Positions 42,906 to 50,739 of a stretch of DNA of 64,000 bases are shown in pieces. Location of the stretch: positions 1,550,001 through 1,614,000 of the forward strand of contig NZ_CP155620.1 of NCBI RefSeq assembly GCF_040008265.1, read 5' to 3'. Numbering within the stretch: position 1 is the first letter of the stretch; every line of letters begins with the position of its first letter. The notes under the pieces are model-generated. The model was not told the origin of the DNA. It did not search any database and saw nothing but the letters and a program-made list of their open reading frames with translations. Source of the stretch: Campylobacter sp. CCS1377 (lineage in GTDB: Bacteria; Campylobacterota; Campylobacteria; Campylobacterales; Campylobacteraceae). A program made the position numbers and the translations under genes.

Positions 42906-44193
42906 GATTACCTACCCAACGATTTTTTAAAATTGATATAAAAATATTTTTTACAGTTTTGATTAAATCCTCATATTTACCAATATATTGTTTTTGCAGA
43001 TAATCGTTTTGCAAAATCTCATCTAATTGTATTGTAAAATAGCCATTTTTAACCGAAATTACAAAATTTGCATTATCTTTTTGCTTTTCAAGATATTTTT
43101 TGTAGTCATTTTCTCTTTTTTGTATAGTTTTAATAATCTTATCATAATCATAATTTCTTTCTTTGCTATCCCGATGTATTTTTTGCCTATCTGCTTCATC
43201 TGAATCAATATATATCTTTATTTTCACAAAATCACCAATTACTTCTTGATATAATGTGTGTAACCCTTCTATAATCACAACATCTAGATCTTTATTTTTA
43301 ATTTCATCAGATTTTATTATAGTGCCACTTTTATGATCATACAATGGTATACAAAATGAATTTCCAATATCTTGATATATATGTTTAATATCCATAGCCA
43401 ATTGAATAAGATTATTAGCTTCTGGATTATAGTGAGTGACACGATCCCACATTTTAGAATTTCTTTCATATTTATGATAGCCATCTGTACTAATAATAAA
43501 ACTTTCATAGATCTCATTAATAGCGCTACTTAGAGTAGTTTTTCCGCTGCCACTTTTTCCAGAAATAGAAATTAGTAATTTAGAGCAATTATAAGGATAG
43601 TAATTTATCCTATACCCCCCCCCTAGAAAATCATCAGCAGTAGAATCGCCAATCATTACAATTTCTTCTTCCTTGATTGGCTCTTTGAATAATTCTAAAG
43701 CTCTATTTATCAAAGCTTTATTTGGTTTTTCAATTTCAAATTCTTCAGAACAAACCATATAATCAATCATATCTATGAGATTTGCACAAACTAACTTGTT
43801 AATTTGTTCTATGAAATAAAAATTTGTAATAGCTATGATTTTTTTATTCATTTGTTTTACACAAAGTAAAAAATTAAACATAGTTTTATCCACTTTGATA
43901 TTTTTTAAAAAAGTGCTCGTGTATATTTTAAACATTTCTTTTGCATTTGAAAAATGAATGCCCTTGTTTTCACAAATAATCTTAAAATATAATTCTTTTT
44001 TATGGTGATTTGCTGATAAATTTCTTTTTTCAATTTCCATTTTTGCAAGATTATATTCTTCTAAAGAAAAATCAAATGCTTGCATGGTTGCTTTTAGAGC
44101 ATTATTATGAGCGTATGTGTAATTAAACAGAGTATTATCAATATCCACCATAATTAATTTATATTGTTTGGTCAATTTTTTAAGATTAAACAT
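42895..44193 (-). CDS. HAD phosphatase - P-loop kinase fusion with phase-variable linker
   Basis: The product has 432 residues from ATG at 44193 (GGAG upstream; a GTG two codons earlier is possible). Residues 1-190 form a HAD hydrolase: MVDIDNTLF with the DxD nucleophile pair, AITNF, the EKPN lysine motif and MIGDSTADDF. Residues 205-432 form a uridine-kinase/phosphoribulokinase-like P-loop domain: ISGKSGSGKTTLS, STDGYHKYERN and VVIIEGLHTLY. Codons 191-193 are a G9 tract encoding Gly-Gly-Gly at the junction. At nine the fusion is in frame. At eight or ten, stops appear within about four codons after the tract, leaving the phosphatase alone. Overlaps on both sides show it is embedded in a coupled cassette. 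Confidence 0.87.
   Translation of the reverse strand: MFNLKKLTKQYKLIMVDIDNTLFNYTYAHNNALKATMQAFDFSLEEYNLAKMEIEKRNLSANHHKKELYFKIICENKGIHFSNAKEMFKIYTSTFLKNIKVDKTMFNFLLCVKQMNKKIIAITNFYFIEQINKLVCANLIDMIDYMVCSEEFEIEKPNKALINRALELFKEPIKEEEIVMIGDSTADDFLGGGYRINYYPYNCSKLLISISGKSGSGKTTLSSAINEIYESFIISTDGYHKYERNSKMWDRVTHYNPEANNLIQLAMDIKHIYQDIGNSFCIPLYDHKSGTIIKSDEIKNKDLDVVIIEGLHTLYQEVIGDFVKIKIYIDSDEADRQKIHRDSKERNYDYDKIIKTIQKRENDYKKYLEKQKDNANFVISVKNGYFTIQLDEILQNDYLQKQYIGKYEDLIKTVKNIFISILKNRWVGNHDK
43615..43623 (-). repeat. G9 contingency tract at the HAD/kinase junction
   Basis: Nine G on the coding (minus) strand. With G8 the reading becomes GGT ATA GGA TAA, and with G10 GGG GTA TAG, so both off states terminate at once. 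Confidence 0.92.
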
Positions 44194-44779
44194 ACTCACT
44201 CCATAACTCGGGTTTTTTGGTGCATACTGAAAATCCTTTTGGCAAAATACTTTGAATATACTTTATAAGTTCAATATATGATAAATCATATAATTCTGGA
44301 GAAACTAATATGGGTTTTACTTTTTTTAATCTTGGTTTAATACCATGAATAAATTCTTTATAATCCTGAATATCAAATTTATCAAATTGCGAATAATCTA
44401 CCCAAACATATTTAGGCTTACTAATCGTCATAAGCTTCTCGTTATAAGACTCAATATCTGAAATTCTAATAATAAATTTGCCCAGATACCCATCTTTTGA
44501 TAATCTTAAAATATCCGGAATTTGAGAGTCTAAAAAATAATAATCAAACCTATCGCCAAGCAATTCTATAACTTTTTCTTCTAATCCTGATTCTTTTATA
44601 TTGCAAATAATAGGAATATTTTGCATAAATTGCGTCTTATCTTTTAACAATGGATAACATTTATTATGTATCAACATATCATGGTTTAATGTCAATTCTT
44701 TATTAAACCTTAAGTCAATTTCTATACCATAATTTTCAATAACTTGCTCTAAATTATTTTGGCGATGTAGAAAAATCAT
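44186..44779 (-). CDS. Small GDPD-like (glycerophosphodiesterase-fold) protein
   Basis: The product has 197 residues from ATG at 44779, which overlaps the hddC stop as ATGA; a TTG two codons earlier is possible. The N-terminus keeps the core of the glycerophosphodiester phosphodiesterase fold: HR at residues 5-6, then GIEIDLR (Glu and Asp metal ligands) and LTLNHD (His-Asp). It is shorter than typical GDPD (about 240 or more) and lacks the Gly after HR. No signal peptide, so it should act in the cytoplasm. Role: perhaps releases or transfers a phosphodiester-linked polyol for the cassette. The fold assignment is moderately sure, the activity is not. Confidence 0.65.
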   Translation of the reverse strand: MIFLHRQNNLEQVIENYGIEIDLRFNKELTLNHDMLIHNKCYPLLKDKTQFMQNIPIICNIKESGLEEKVIELLGDRFDYYFLDSQIPDILRLSKDGYLGKFIIRISDIESYNEKLMTISKPKYVWVDYSQFDKFDIQDYKEFIHGIKPRLKKVKPILVSPELYDLSYIELIKYIQSILPKGFSVCTKKPELWSEYV

Positions 44780-45435
44780 CCACAAAATTCCTTATAATCC
44801 TCAGGCACACCAATATCTATAAAATAATCTTCAAAAATTTCAGCTCTAGCCTTTAAAGCTTTAAAATTTTCTTGCAAAAAATCTTCAAAAGAAAACTTAG
44901 CTTCTAAATTAAACCCATCGAAAATATCTTTAGTTAAAAGATAAATTCCACCATTGATTAAACCTTGCTTTATAAATTCCTTTTCTTTAAAAGATTTAAT
45001 AAAATTATTATTGTCAAGTTCCACTGCTCCATATCTATCAAAATCTTTCATAGTTTTTAAAGCAAGGCAAATTTTGCTTGTCTTTAAGCTAAGTTCTTTT
45101 AAATCAATATCAAAAAAAGTATCGCCATTTAACACAAAAGTCTCTTTTTCTACCAAATTTAAGGCTTGTTTAATCGCTCCACCAGTTCCTAAAGGCTCTT
45201 TTTCTATGCTGTATTTTATTTTAATGCCTAAAAACTCGTCTTTAAAATGTGCCTGTATAATTTCATATTTATAAGACACTGCCAAAATTACTTCCTTTAT
45301 ATCTTGTTTTTTAAGATATTCAAAGATAAATTCCAAAAAAGGTTTGCCATTTATCGGTGCCATAGGTTTTGGAACATCGCTAATCACACTTTTAAGCCTT
45401 GTTCCTAACCCGCCACATAAAACTATAGCTTGCAA
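44776..45435 (-). CDS. hddC: D-glycero-D-manno-heptose 1-phosphate guanylyltransferase
   Basis: HddC transfers GMP to heptose-1-phosphate to form GDP-D-glycero-alpha-D-manno-heptose. The nucleotide-binding motif is AIVLCGGLGTRLKSVISDVP at residues 3-22, then KPMAPINGKPF, the metal-binding segment FVLNGDTFFDIDLKEL and IDIGVPEDY at the C-terminus. The 219 residues are normal. The start is TTG with AAAGG upstream and overlaps gmhA2 by 13 bases. With hddA and gmhA2 it forms the capsular heptose activation module known from C. jejuni. Confidence 0.93.
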   Translation of the reverse strand: MQAIVLCGGLGTRLKSVISDVPKPMAPINGKPFLEFIFEYLKKQDIKEVILAVSYKYEIIQAHFKDEFLGIKIKYSIEKEPLGTGGAIKQALNLVEKETFVLNGDTFFDIDLKELSLKTSKICLALKTMKDFDRYGAVELDNNNFIKSFKEKEFIKQGLINGGIYLLTKDIFDGFNLEAKFSFEDFLQENFKALKARAEIFEDYFIDIGVPEDYKEFCG

Positions 45436-46028
45436 GAAAAACCTTTTCCAAAGAGTTCTTCTTCAACAATAGCACAAATAATATGTCCAATAACAATATG
45501 AGATTCTTGGATTCTAGGAGTGCAAGAACTAGGTACTTTGATGCAAATATCGCAAAGCTCACTCATAGCCCCACCACTAGCTCCACTAAAACCTATGCTA
45601 AAAATTCCTTTTTCTTTGCAAACTTCTAAGGCCTTAATGATATTTTTACTATTTCCGCTCGTAGAAATTCCTATAAAAATATCACCTTTAACGCCTTGTG
45701 CTTGCACTTGTCTAGAAAATAAATTTTCATAACCATAATCATTTCCAATAGCTGTAAGTATGCTAGTGTCTGTGCTTAAAGCAATACTAGCAATTCCTGG
45801 TCTATCAAAATAAAACCTACTTACAAATTCTCCTGCGATATGTTGTGCATCAGCCGCACTTCCGCCGTTTCCTGCTAGTAAAGTTTTGTTACCATTTTTA
45901 TAAGCTTTTATGACTTCTAGTGAAGCTTTTTTGATAAGCTCTACTAAATTATCATCATTTAAAATTTGTTCCTTTACACTGATGCTATCTTTAAAGTGTT
46001 CTTTGATATATAAATTTAAATTCTCCAT
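45423..46028 (-). CDS. gmhA2: Sedoheptulose 7-phosphate isomerase (capsule copy)
   Basis: GmhA converts sedoheptulose 7-phosphate to D-glycero-D-manno-heptose 7-phosphate. SIS-fold motifs are TLLAGNGGSAADAQHIAGEF near residue 49, ISTSGNSKNIIKALEV near residue 118, and the metal-site histidine region SHIVIGHIICAIVEE near residue 176. The 201 residues are normal. It is sandwiched between hddA and hddC with overlaps on both sides. I use gmhA2 because Campylobacter also has a housekeeping gmhA in the lipooligosaccharide core locus. Confidence 0.93.
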   Translation of the reverse strand: MENLNLYIKEHFKDSISVKEQILNDDNLVELIKKASLEVIKAYKNGNKTLLAGNGGSAADAQHIAGEFVSRFYFDRPGIASIALSTDTSILTAIGNDYGYENLFSRQVQAQGVKGDIFIGISTSGNSKNIIKALEVCKEKGIFSIGFSGASGGAMSELCDICIKVPSSCTPRIQESHIVIGHIICAIVEEELFGKGFSCKL

Positions 46029-47035
46029 GATTTTGCCCCTTCTTTAGTAAATGAAAAATCTTGCACATAGCCTTGCTCTTTATTTAAGGCCTTGATTAAG
46101 TTGTATTTTTTGGTTGGATCTATCATGAAAAACATAAATCCACCTGCTCCAGCACCACTAGTTTTTCCGCTATAAGCTCCATTTTCCATGGCCAAGTGAT
46201 AAATTCTTTCAAGCTCATCATTGCTTACAATTTCAGAAATAATCTTTTTAGATTGCCAAGATTTATTTAAAATAGCTGCTAAAGTATCAAATCTAGCTCT
46301 AAATAAAGCCTCTTTCATATCAATTGCATCTTGCTTTATTGCATGCATAGCTTCTAAGGATTTACCACCTCCAAGTTTTCCTTTTTTATGTTCTTCTATA
46401 TCTTTTGCTTCTCTTGTGATATTGGTAAAATAAAGCACAATACGCGATTCTAATTCACTTGCTATCCAATTTTTTATACGTAAAGGATTAACAACCACTC
46501 TTTTTTGATCATAAAATTCCATAAAATTAAAACCACCAAAGGTGGCAGCATACTGATCTTGCGCACCACCTACTATGCCCATATCTTCGCGTTCTATTTC
46601 ATAAGCAAGTTTAGCGATTTCATACTCGCCTAAAGGTAAATTAAGCCATTCAACAAAAGCTTTTATAACCCCTACAACCAAAGTTGAACTACCACCTAAA
46701 CCACTACCACTTGGCACATCAGAATAGGTATGCAAAGAAAAACTTAAAGGCTTTTTTGTAAAATCTCTTACAATGCGATTATAAATACTCTTAAAAATAT
46801 CTAATTTTCCATCATTTTCTAAATGCTCTTTGCTTTCATATTTAGCAAAACCTCCAGTATCTGGAGAATCAAAAATGATTTTGTTATCATTTCTTTCTAT
46901 TAAAGTACAATGAATATAAAGTGAAATTGTGGCATTTAGCACATAGCCTGTGTATTTATCACAATACAGATTAATATCAGTCCCTCCACCTGCTAAACCA
47001 AGACGAAGTGGAGTTTGAGAACGAATTATTTTCAT
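46016..47035 (-). CDS. hddA: D-glycero-D-manno-heptose 7-phosphate kinase
   Basis: HddA is a GHMP-family kinase that phosphorylates heptose 7-phosphate at C1. Motifs are SQTPLRLGLAGGGTDINLYC at the N-terminus, the ATP loop DVPSGSGLGGSSTLVVG near residue 106 and GAYSGKTSGAGAGGFMFF near residue 288. The 339 residues are normal. A 7-phosphatase (GmhB) is not in this window and is presumably the shared core enzyme. Confidence 0.94.
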   Translation of the reverse strand: MKIIRSQTPLRLGLAGGGTDINLYCDKYTGYVLNATISLYIHCTLIERNDNKIIFDSPDTGGFAKYESKEHLENDGKLDIFKSIYNRIVRDFTKKPLSFSLHTYSDVPSGSGLGGSSTLVVGVIKAFVEWLNLPLGEYEIAKLAYEIEREDMGIVGGAQDQYAATFGGFNFMEFYDQKRVVVNPLRIKNWIASELESRIVLYFTNITREAKDIEEHKKGKLGGGKSLEAMHAIKQDAIDMKEALFRARFDTLAAILNKSWQSKKIISEIVSNDELERIYHLAMENGAYSGKTSGAGAGGFMFFMIDPTKKYNLIKALNKEQGYVQDFSFTKEGAKSWRI

Positions 47036-47039
47036 GATT

Positions 47040-48071
47040 TCACCTATTTAGTGGGATGTTGCCTTTTTTGATCTCATCCCTCCAATGATTTAATAAATCT
47101 TCAAACATCTTTCTAGCTGGAATTTCAGGCTTCCAATTGATAAAACTTTTGATTTTTGTGTTATCAAACATTTGATAATCTGCATCAATAGGACGAAGTC
47201 TTTCTTCGTCTTGTTCTACTTTGATATCTTTTCTTGTAGAAAAACTCAAAAGTATATCGATAACCTCAGGAAGTTTAAAGGCCTCTTCTCCTGCTATGTT
47301 AAAAGCTTCCCCACAAGGCACATTGCCTTTTTCACTTTCAAGTGAAAGTAGATAATAAGCTCTTATAGCGTCACGACAATCTTGAAAGGTTCTTACACTT
47401 GATAAATTTCCCACTTTTATAATAGGCTCTTGAAGTCCAGCTTCAATGAGTGCGATTTGTTTTGCAACTGTGCTTTCAAAAAATACATCACTTCGTCTTG
47501 GGCCACTATGCGTTCCCATTCTAGTAACATAGGTTTTGATACCATAAGCCTCACCATAAAATCTTCCTAAATAATCTGTGCCAATTTTACTTATACTATA
47601 AGGACTTGCTCCATGAAATTGTGTATCTTCGTTTAGCTTTATACCTACTTTTGCACGCCCATAAACTTCACTAGATGAGCACACATGCACCACTGGATCA
47701 TAATTATCTTTGACTTTTAATAATCTAATGTTTTCTAAGATATTTGCCGTGCCTATGATATTAGTTTGTAAAGTTTCTATTGGTATATCAAAAGAAGTTT
47801 TTGGGTAAGATTGTGCCGCTAAATGAAAAATCACATCAGGGCGTTTGCTTTCAAAAAGCTTTTGAATACTAGAATAATCATTTAAATCCGCATAAAAAAT
47901 GCTAATTCTATCTTTTTTATTAATTCTATCATTTAAATGATAGATATTTTCCATACTTTCTTGCCAACGCATCATGCCAATAACTTCATAATCAGTATTT
48001 TCTAATAGAAAATCCGCCATTTGCGAGCCAACTTGTCCAGTAAAACCTGTGATTAATGCTATTTTTTTCAT
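47040..48071 (-). CDS. dmhA: GDP-heptose 4,6-dehydratase (GMD family)
   Basis: An extended SDR enzyme related to GDP-mannose 4,6-dehydratase and to C. jejuni/Yersinia GDP-manno-heptose dehydratases. NAD(P)-binding GFTGQVGSQMADFLL begins near residue 9, the catalytic (S/T)-E pair is in VCSSSEVYGRA near residue 130, and YxxxK in SPYSISKIGTDYLG near residue 155. The length of 343 residues is usual. Because it is next to hddA-gmhA2-hddC, its substrate is probably GDP-D-glycero-D-manno-heptose, giving the 4-keto-6-deoxy product. A GDP-mannose substrate cannot be excluded. The symbol follows the Yersinia/Campylobacter naming for this reaction. Confidence 0.85.
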   Translation of the reverse strand: MKKIALITGFTGQVGSQMADFLLENTDYEVIGMMRWQESMENIYHLNDRINKKDRISIFYADLNDYSSIQKLFESKRPDVIFHLAAQSYPKTSFDIPIETLQTNIIGTANILENIRLLKVKDNYDPVVHVCSSSEVYGRAKVGIKLNEDTQFHGASPYSISKIGTDYLGRFYGEAYGIKTYVTRMGTHSGPRRSDVFFESTVAKQIALIEAGLQEPIIKVGNLSSVRTFQDCRDAIRAYYLLSLESEKGNVPCGEAFNIAGEEAFKLPEVIDILLSFSTRKDIKVEQDEERLRPIDADYQMFDNTKIKSFINWKPEIPARKMFEDLLNHWRDEIKKGNIPLNR

Positions 48072-49117
48072 TTTATTCCTTTGCTTGTTTTATACCATTG
48101 AAATGTTGCAATTAGTTTCTCTTTTAAATTTCCTCTATACTGCCAACCCAATAGTTTTATTTTCTCACTAGAAGTTAACTTCTCATAAGTTCCATCAGGT
48201 TTTAATGAATTATAATATAATTCACCTTTAAATTCTATAATCTCTTGCAAAAGTTCAGCCAACTCTTTAATAGAGGTATTGTTATAAGGAGCAATATTAA
48301 TATGGGTATTTTGTTTATCTAAATCACACAACTCTTTAAAGCTTGTATTTTCCATTATATATATGCAAGCTTCTGCTAAATCTTCACTAAATAGAAATTC
48401 TCTTTTTGGCTTCCCACTACCCCAAATTTCCACCCTATTCTCTTTTATTCCGAAAATCTCTAGCCTTTGCTTCATTTGCTCATCATTATCCACCTGTAAA
48501 TCTTTCATTATATCTTCATAGCGTTTATCTTGCAATAACTTAGTTAAAAATATTCTTCTCATTAATGCTGAAACTACATTGGCACTTAACATATCAAAAT
48601 TATCATTTGGGCCATATAAAGTAGTAGGACAAACAGAAATAAAATCAACTCCATATCTTTCTGAGTAAGCCTCGCACATCTTCATACCAGCTATTTTAGC
48701 TATAGCATAAGGTTCATGCAGATATTGCAACTTTCCACTTAATAAATATTCTTCTTTTATGGGTAACGAAGCATGTTCTGGATAGACACTCGTACTGCTG
48801 ATAAATAAAAGTTTTTTTACATTATTTATATATGATTGATGAATTACATTATTTTGAATTTGTAAATTATCATAAATAAATTCAGCCCTAAATTGCTTAT
48901 GTGCTTCTATGCCACCAAGTCTAGCCGCGCATAAAAAAACAAAATTCGGCTTTTCTTTTTCAAAAAAAATCTTAACAGCATTTTGATCAGTTAGATCTAA
49001 TTCAGAATGTGTTTTGTAAATTAAATTCTCATAGCCATTATCTTTTAATTTTCTCAAAATAGCAGAACCAACCAACCCTCTATGACCAGCTATATAAATT
49101 TTATCATTTTTTTTCAT
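48068..49117 (-). CDS. GDP-fucose-synthase-like C4 ketoreductase
   Basis: The product has 349 residues from ATG at 49117, where AAGGA is six bases upstream (an ATG two codons earlier overlaps the ribosome site). It is an extended SDR of the Fcl/WcaG family: IYIAGHRGLVGSAILRKL for NADP, Ser108, and Tyr137-Lys141 in EPYAIAKIAG. Aligning by eye with E. coli GDP-fucose synthase, the epimerisation pair Cys109 and His179 is replaced by Ser110 and Asn180. It probably reduces the 4-keto group of the dehydratase product without epimerising C3/C5. No separate RmlC-type epimerase is present in this window, so a 6-deoxy-manno-heptose is expected. It overlaps dmhA as ATGA. Confidence 0.82.
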   Translation of the reverse strand: MKKNDKIYIAGHRGLVGSAILRKLKDNGYENLIYKTHSELDLTDQNAVKIFFEKEKPNFVFLCAARLGGIEAHKQFRAEFIYDNLQIQNNVIHQSYINNVKKLLFISSTSVYPEHASLPIKEEYLLSGKLQYLHEPYAIAKIAGMKMCEAYSERYGVDFISVCPTTLYGPNDNFDMLSANVVSALMRRIFLTKLLQDKRYEDIMKDLQVDNDEQMKQRLEIFGIKENRVEIWGSGKPKREFLFSEDLAEACIYIMENTSFKELCDLDKQNTHINIAPYNNTSIKELAELLQEIIEFKGELYYNSLKPDGTYEKLTSSEKIKLLGWQYRGNLKEKLIATFQWYKTSKGIK

Positions 49118-49128
49118 ATCCATCCTTA

Positions 49129-50739
49129 TTATAATTCATATAAACATAAACCTTCTAAAAATACACCTAATGGCCTTACATCAAAAGACTTACTATAAAA
49201 TATTGGTTGAGCTGTATTTTCTACTTTAAATTTAAGAAAAACCGTTTTCCCATATAGTTGCTTATCAATTGCAAAATATTGATTTATTTTATTAGAAGTC
49301 AAACAAAGTTTTTTTTCAATTAATTGGCAATCATTAAGAAATAGTTCTATTTTAACTTGTGGTCTTTTTTTGCATAAAAAAGCTTTACATGATATATTTA
49401 AAAAAATGTTTTTGTCGCTATATGGGGTCGTAAAAGATATAATTGAATCTTTGGTCGCAGTCCACCTTCCTTTTTGATTCTCATCAGCATAAAATCCATA
49501 AAATTTAAAATCTTTATCTTCAAAAAAAGTGTAATAGCAGTTTTTTTTCAAAGGATTATGTAAATTATTAAAAAAAATATTCGTTTCTCTTTTTTCTTCC
49601 AATATGCCTTTTATGCTTTCTTCTAAAACATTACAAGAATAAAAAAATTTTTTATTTCTTTTCTCTTCATCTGTTCTTAACAAGAACTTTTTATCTAAAT
49701 AATACTCTATTTGTTCCAAAACTTCATCTTCTAAAATATAGACATGACTTAGTAATTTATATTTTTCCTCTAAGCGATTATAGACATCTCTTTCTTCTTG
49801 AATTTTTTGCATTAATATATCATCTTTTGCTATGTTATAAAAAACAACAGGTTTATTTATATACATAAAATCAAAACACATAGATGAAAAATCTGTAATT
49901 AACATTGAAGCTTTATTTTTTATTTTTCCTATATCTTGCTCACCTATAAAAATTATATTAGAATTTTCGGTTTTAAAACAATCTTCTCCAAATAATCTTG
50001 TAATTTCATGATGCATAGCAAAATAAATTTTTGTCTTATATTGACTACAAATTTTGTTCAATTTTTCATTATTTAAAAAATCCTTTATTTTTTTATAATA
50101 ACTAGAAGATTTAAAATTATCCTTTATTAGACTAATATATTGTCTATATGTAAAGTAAATTAAAATTGAATTTTCTTCTTGATGGTTTTCTAACAATGTC
50201 CATCTTGGTAACCCAGCCTTAATGAAATTATCTTCACAATAAGAATAATTTTTACAATAAATTGACTTTTCTATATCATTACTCACAATCACTTTATCAT
50301 AAATAAATTCAGATAAATGAAATCTATATCCTTCTTTAAAATAGTTTACTCCATGTTGAGCCTGAATACAACATACTTTGCTCTTATCTATAAGAGAATA
50401 TAATTTTGATAAAAACAACAACTGACACGAATCAACCCAAACCTTTACTTTTGCTATTACAACTAATAATCTCCAAGAAGTTTTATTTGGAACACACCCT
50501 ATAATATTTTTTTTATAAATTTGCTTTACTTGTTTATATTTAATATGTTTTTTATTCATCAAATAATATACATCATATCCTTGCTCATACATATACTTAA
50601 ACAATAAAAAATTATCTATTAATTCACAGTTTTCATCATAAAACATATCTGTAAAAACAATAGCTTTTCTTTCTAAAAAGCTACTAGAAAATATCTTTTT
50701 AAAAATTATTAAATGAAGTTTATTTTTATAATTAATCAT
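49129..50739 (-). CDS. TagF-like CDP-polyol phosphotransferase with C-terminal accessory domain
   Basis: The product has 536 residues. Residues about 20-370 match the CDP-glycerol glycerophosphotransferase (TagB/TagF) family: AQHG at 127-130, GLPRW at 166-170, MHHE at 242-245, and ITDFSSMCFDFMYINKPVVF around 281-300. A C-terminal segment (about 400-536) is beta-rich (KGRWTATKDSIISF, FLNISCKAFLC) and resembles the tail of the paralogue at 53532. Enzymes of this family transfer or polymerise glycerol- or ribitol-phosphate in wall teichoic acids; in Campylobacter they suggest a phosphodiester-linked capsule. ATG overlaps the upstream stop as ATGA. No membrane helix is evident. Confidence 0.85.
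   Translation of the reverse strand: MINYKNKLHLIIFKKIFSSSFLERKAIVFTDMFYDENCELIDNFLLFKYMYEQGYDVYYLMNKKHIKYKQVKQIYKKNIIGCVPNKTSWRLLVVIAKVKVWVDSCQLLFLSKLYSLIDKSKVCCIQAQHGVNYFKEGYRFHLSEFIYDKVIVSNDIEKSIYCKNYSYCEDNFIKAGLPRWTLLENHQEENSILIYFTYRQYISLIKDNFKSSSYYKKIKDFLNNEKLNKICSQYKTKIYFAMHHEITRLFGEDCFKTENSNIIFIGEQDIGKIKNKASMLITDFSSMCFDFMYINKPVVFYNIAKDDILMQKIQEERDVYNRLEEKYKLLSHVYILEDEVLEQIEYYLDKKFLLRTDEEKRNKKFFYSCNVLEESIKGILEEKRETNIFFNNLHNPLKKNCYYTFFEDKDFKFYGFYADENQKGRWTATKDSIISFTTPYSDKNIFLNISCKAFLCKKRPQVKIELFLNDCQLIEKKLCLTSNKINQYFAIDKQLYGKTVFLKFKVENTAQPIFYSKSFDVRPLGVFLEGLCLYEL

Noticed and set aside
40687-44779. Methyl phosphoramidate cassette
   Set aside because: Only a Cj1416-like nucleotidyltransferase domain resembles it. 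No APS-kinase-like, glutamine-amidotransferase or PEP-synthase-like gene is present.
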